Shown: piece by piece, positions 59,299 through 64,000 of the stretch
How the letters are laid out: the number at the start of each line of letters is the position of its first letter
How positions within the stretch are numbered: position 1 is the first letter of the stretch
The notes under the pieces: generated by a model
Database searches by the model: none
What the model was told of the DNA's origin: nothing
Seen by the model: the letters and a program-made list of their open reading frames with translations, nothing else
Made by a program: the position numbers and the translations under genes
Origin: Bradysia coprophila
Taxonomy: Eukaryota > Arthropoda > Insecta > Diptera > Sciaridae
DNA length: 64,000 nucleotides
Reading direction: 5' to 3'
NCBI RefSeq assembly: GCF_014529535.1
Contig: NC_050735.1
Location: 6,397,739-6,461,738, forward strand

Positions 59299-60645
59299 GT
59301 ATTACAAATTCCAACTCGAATCGTGCACGTCGAATATATCCTGACCTGTGATCGATTTGATTGATTGCAGTCATTTGAGAACAGAATAACGGACGAATGA
59401 AACGAAATTATTTCATTCAGCTTCGTTAATTTTTCTTTAATATTATTACACTTCGTCATGCAACATTTTCGAAGCATTTTACCCATAAAAGGTATTTTCA
59501 ATTCATAAAAGAAATTAAAAACTTCATTTACTCTTTTAATTGTAACTCATACACGTGTTATAAACGAATAATGAATGACAACATGAATATGGGAAAATGT
59601 ACAGCTCTTTGTGAACAATGTGTTTATTTGAGCGCGTTCAATTTTTAGTTTCTCTTTATGAGCGAACAAGCAATGAAAGTCTAGAACAGGTATGGTCGAT
59701 CGACGAATTCGTCTTAAACGCACTCACATTTTATGTCAAAATAATATGAAAATGAGTGCGTTTAAGTACGAAAATCAAATTTTTATGTCCTCCGTTCGGA
59801 CAATAGACCATACCTGTTTTACACTTTCATTGCCAACAAGGCGAACAACTAATAAAAGTGTCTCTACATACAAATGGCATAAAGTGGACTGTATCTCGCA
59901 ATCTCGCATACATCAAATCAAAAATCATTTTTTTTATTGTAACGTAGCAGCAAAACGAAATGTGAAATTAATTAAATAAAAATTGTTTATTTGAATAAAA
60001 TAATTTCAGAAACGTGTTCCTGTGATGTTTTTCTACTTGTGAGCATATAAAGTACTTCTCAAAAGTTTTTGTGTTAGTCATGAGTTGTCGTTTTTCGTCA
60101 ACCTCACACATGAAAGTATCAATTTTGTAACGTAGCAGCACAACAATTTTGGTTTGATTTTCCATAAAAATTAATTAATTTTATAATTTTTTTTTTCCAA
60201 ATTATAACAGATCTACTAATGCTCTACAGAATCTAGTAGAAAATTTAAGTATCATCGCCTCTTAGTATTCCCTCAATATTGAAGAAGTTTCACAGAAAAT
60301 GCCGAATTTAGATCACATACATTTACCCATATGTATGAATGGAACAAGACAATTATTGTGATAAAAAAAGGAAGTAGCAAAGTTGACGTTTTTGGATTTA
60401 GTGGCGTGTGTGATATGATTTTAAAATTAAAAATCCTCATACAAAAATCCAAAAGGCCCATCGGGAATTCCCCGAATTCACCGTATGGCCAGTCCGGGCC
60501 TGAGTCTACCTCTATGCTGCTCCTAGCATGAACAGAATATAGAAATTTTTTCCGTTGTATGAGGTAAAGCATATAATACTAACAATACTAAGCGGTAGCT
60601 CTTATCACTGAGCTTATCATTAGTGCTAGGAGCAGTGCTATGCTT
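59299..60645. other. Intergenic sequence between retrotransposon and RING gene
   Basis: Contains the GGTATGGTC-family element (59670-59833) and an inverted pair CTGCTCCTAGCA / TGCTAGGAGCAG (about 60518 and 60623). No gene was recognised. Confidence 0.5.
59670..59833. mobile_element. GGTATGGTC-family fold-back element, 164 bp
   Basis: GCAATGAAAGTCTAGAACAG then GTATGGTC on the left and GACCATACCTGTTTTACACT then TTCATTGC on the right. Inner arms CTTAAACGCACTCA / TGAGTGCGTTTAAG form the loop stem. Confidence 0.8.
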
Positions 60646-61763
60646 TTATTCAATTAGTCTAACTGTTGCACCAGCACTTTCTATGGCGATTGTAGCAAAC
60701 ATTTCGCCAAAGAACAGTGTAATCTTTCGCTCTCCAATAAATTGTTCGTTTTTAGTAAAGTAAACTTTTACAGTTTCATAGACGAGATCATTTTCAGGTC
60801 CAAACTTTACTCCACATTCGATTATGTCGTCCTTTCGTAGAACTGGTCCGAATCTATTTCCGATTCCAGAATTCACATATACCATTCCATCATGGCCATG
60901 ATACGCGATTGAGTTTTTCTCATATCCTGGGTGTTTACCAGTCGTATACTTGTGGTCTGTCAAACCGATTGATATTTTACCAGTGTCGCCTAGCTCAAGA
61001 ATTTTGACTTTAAAGTAGTAATTCTCACGATCTAGACTCTGAATCGATTGTGCAAAAGATAATTGTTTCCCGCTTACATGCCTTAGCATTGTCGGATCAC
61101 TGCTGCGGATTTTAAATCCGCTGATTTTCTGCCAAATTTGTCGTGTTTTCATCAAAAATTCAATTTGTTTCTGTTGAACAGCAACCAATCGTGCTAAATG
61201 AGTGAAACAATTCGCTTTTTCGTAGTCGTTGAAGGTCATTTGTAGACCACATCCCTTATCACACACGACCATCAAATTTGGATTGTATTTACACTGGTCG
61301 ACATGGTCCTTGAATTTATGTAATTTGATTGGAACACTACAACCATGCGATTCTGAAAAAATCGAGAGGATCACATAAATTGTGGATATGCCCAGTGATC
61401 AGTAGCTAATTCTGCTCTTCTTAGACTTCCTAGCCAGATGTGAAAGAATTATTAACATCGGGTCTGACCCTCTCTTTCTTTTTTCAAAACTAAGCCTTGG
61501 GACTCACCAAAATCACATTTCATTTCCAGCTGATCCAAAATCGTATTCAAATCCACGGCTGGCTTCATATCATTGAAGTCCATGGTACTACGATCCAGTG
61601 GACAAGTTTTATTAATTGCAAGCCATTGCACTATACAATTTTTGCAGAATGTGTGCTCACATTTCTCGGATCGCATTGGATTATTCATAACAGATGTACA
61701 AATAACACAAATACATTGGTCATCAATTAACTCGCTGATAAAACGATGCACATCATAGCCCAT
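60646..61763 (-). CDS. Nrdp1-like RING finger plus SPRY domain protein, complete, 320 aa
   Basis: Probable E3 ubiquitin ligase. Exons 61508-61763 and 60646-61352 (minus) with a 155-bp GT-AG intron. ATG 61763 is chosen because MGYDVHRF matches the start of Nrdp1/RNF41. The RING is C19-x2-C22-x12-C35-x-H37-x2-C40-x2-C43-x10-C54-x2-D57, the unusual C3HC3D ending (CPLD) of the Nrdp1 family. Next comes an Nrdp1-like second zinc region (C..KFKDHVDQCKYNP, VCDKGCGLQM, H). Then a short helical stretch leads into a SPRY domain from about residue 175 (YYFKVKILELGDTGKISIGL, IAYHGHDGMVYVNSGIGNRF) to the C-terminus. Nrdp1 itself has a different C-terminal substrate-binding domain, so this is a different architecture. 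The SPRY resembles that of RanBPM. Substrate unknown. Confidence 0.9.
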
Positions 61764-64000
61764 TTTATGAACGGAGCAGTAAATGTCTTCTGATTGAAAT
61801 GCAACTTTCACAACAATAACGCACATAGCACTCTGGTGATATTTTTTATCAACGGCCGTTAGCTGATAAGAATTGTATCATATTTTGATTATAGACTGAT
61901 ACATAAAGACCAGCCTTATCTGCTTAGTATAATATCTACCGCTAGTAGGGGTCGCAAAAAACTTTAAAGTTCCCTCAACAAACACCAAAAATCTTTCTTT
62001 TCCACGAATTTTCTTGTCCATACAGAACAAACAAACTAATGTAGGCGTAAGTCTTAACAAGTGGTCAACGCATCACGTGGAGACATCCCGAATACCATAT
62101 CATTGACCATAGTCATAATTCATAAGTTAAACATTCTACCGGCAAAGCTCCACCTAACGGTCCGAGAGCAAAGCTCAGGCGAGTGAAGTTTTGCAATTAG
62201 TAGAAAATGTGCTACAGATCAACCGTTGCACATCGTTCAGTGTATGGACTCAGTACGTATAGTTGTTATAATCATTTTGGAACATAATAAATTGTTTCTG
62301 AGTACTCCTGATTCAGCTACGATGAGTGACGGGCTTGAGGTTAACAAATATAGGCAGAAACTCGAGGATTGAACATTTGAGATCCTTACGTTTTTGAATG
62401 CATTGTCATAACGATCTTGCAATAGGTCTTGCATTAGTGCAAATGTGATCCTAGTGGGAATTTTAGCACATATTTAGCTCAGAAAACATTTTTTCCGTAT
62501 TTTCACAAAATTTCCCCTATTGTCCCGAATTTGTCCAAATTTTCCATAAATATTTTCTAGGAAAATCGAGGAAAATGTTGGAAAATATAAGAAAAAGTTT
62601 TCCCGAAAATAGTTCCTGTCTATGCTAGAAGTAATTTTTACGAAAATCCACAAGAATTTCAATTGTTAGAAATCATAACGTCAATATGAACTCGAAATGA
62701 ACGCTCGGAACCTCTTAAGAGACATGGGCACTAACTTAGTACTACTAGGCTAAAATTCTAGCCTACGTAAGCGTGTATCGTATTTCATTCTTGATGATAT
62801 CTTTCCATCAGAATACTTTTCGAAACATATACACCGCAATAGCGACAACGAATGTGTTAGCCTTAATTAAAAATTAGTTTTGGTTGTAGTCGGTTGTATT
62901 TTTTCCCTATTGCCTAGTCTGGTCCTGCATGTATATATTCACCAGAAACTCGATCCCGTGTGTCCTGTATTTTCCACAGCTCAGGTACATTCTTTCTGAG
63001 GATTCATGAAATCCAAATTATACTCAAGTCCATCCCTTTGGATGGCCCTGTGCCGCCCCGAATTGATCACTCAACCACTTTTTTTTTCTTTCTTCTTACA
63101 GCCTAATCCACTCTGGGTTCAGCCAAAAATCCAATTCAAGTTCAAATACGTCGCATGGGGTATCGTTGCAAAGGCGATGAAATACAGTTTCAGATAAAAT
63201 TAAATTTTGGACAGTAAAATAAATTGAGTGCGCTGCAGGGTGGTTCAAAGTTCGCCGAAATATTTCGGTTTTTTCGAATTCTGGGTACCTAAACCTTTTT
63301 CGAAAATAAAATGTGCAGGATTTACTTATTTCACCATTACACGTCATTTAAAAACGAAATAACCAAAAAAATTATTTTTGACACTTGAAATACCCTATGA
63401 AAAAGTGCACTCTAGGCGTAACCAACACGGCTATATATCAAGTAACTCTTTATTGTAGCTTATTTCGCATAACAATTTTATTAAAAATAAATGTTGTGTA
63501 TCCAACAAAAAGACCAAAAAATGATTCATACCCCACTTCTATATAGAAAGTAGTCCAAATAGTTCCAAGAGTATGTGACCCACGTGGATACATCGAGGAA
63601 CTCCTTATATTAGTTGATCTCACTCTTATATGCAGTAAATAATGAATAACTACATGAAAAACCTCAAAAAAGCGATAAAATTTTGTCGATTTGGGGTGGA
63701 ATTAGACTAAAGTCGCTCCAACCCTCTGCAGTGAAACTTATCCAAGGATGTTTGTCCATAGCATGGTACTACTGAGGCTAGGCTATCTTGCCATACATAC
63801 CAAGTCATGGACTTCTGTCGCTGCAGGCGGTCAGGGTCTCGGTAAAATCACCTAAAATCATTGACATCACCAACAGGTCAACATGGACCTGGTGGTGTGT
63901 ATACTCAAAATGTGCGTCTCTTCAAGGCCTACAAGGCAAGCTAAAAAGGGTTTTTCTTAAAATTGTTTCCTTCGATTAATCGCAAGAAAATGATTTTGAG
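61764..64000. other. Right end of the window, no gene recognised
   Basis: AT-rich. Includes a solo ATGATATCTTTCCATCAGAA-type transposon end at about 62790-62890 and poly-T stretches. An acceptor-like TTTCTTTCTTCTTACAG ends at about 63102, but the frame after it matches nothing known. Confidence 0.5.
62790..62890. repeat. Solo end of the ATGATATCTTTCCA element family
   Basis: About 100 bases from TTGATGATATCTTTCCATCA through CACCGCAATAGCGAC to GTTTTGGTTGTAGTCGG match the ends of the element at 40889-42030. The other end was not found before the window stops. Confidence 0.6.

Noticed and set aside
63006-63197. Frame following a good splice-acceptor-like TTCTTTCTTCTTACAG
   Set aside because: The 30 residues after the acceptor (PNPLWVQPKIQFKFKYVAWG) match no known protein and no upstream exon was found.

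Overview
The window is nuclear DNA of an arthropod, most likely an AT-rich dipteran such as a sciaroid or fungus-gnat-like fly. The lineage is inferred. The evidence is: genes with short GT-AG introns (58 to 177 bp) mixed with multi-kilobase introns; an insect-type TATA plus TCAGT initiator; recognisable animal genes (RanBPM, actin-capping protein alpha, a secreted pancreatic-type lipase, an Nrdp1-like RING protein); and many fold-back DNA transposons with 8-9 bp target duplications.

Layout. 1-3.8 kb: two internal exons of RanBPM, minus strand. 3.8-7.2 kb: nested fold-back transposons. 7.25-7.9 kb: an unrecognised Ser-rich protein gene. 8-29.5 kb: gene-poor, with inverted-repeat elements, a 145-bp tandem repeat and a minisatellite. 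29.6-36.1 kb: a complete eight-coding-exon lipase gene with a 4.4-kb first intron. 36.98-38.70 kb: a hAT-like non-autonomous transposon with perfect 8-bp target duplications. 38.7-42.9 kb: repeats. 42.95-44.38 kb: capping protein alpha, minus. 46.0-46.7 kb: a secreted protein made of four cysteine-rich repeats, minus, with a clear core promoter. 46.8-51.3 kb: a dense cluster of small transposons. 52.25-53.81 kb: a bacterial-type tryptophanase gene split by a spliceosomal intron, plus. 55.7-57.0 kb: an unrecognised two-exon gene with two internal repeats, minus. 57.5-59.3 kb: a broken, 5'-truncated non-LTR retrotransposon. 60.6-61.8 kb: a RING plus SPRY ubiquitin-ligase-like gene, minus. 61.8-64 kb: nothing coding recognised.

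The highlight is the tryptophanase. Animals normally lack this indole-forming PLP lyase. Here it is full length (459 codons after splicing), has the catalytic and specificity residues of tryptophanase rather than tyrosine phenol-lyase, carries an intron flanked by a 9-bp direct repeat, and lies between small transposons of a family also found elsewhere in the window. That points to an old, integrated and probably functional gene acquired from a microbe. The genes do not form an operon or an evident shared pathway; the window is ordinary eukaryotic gene order.
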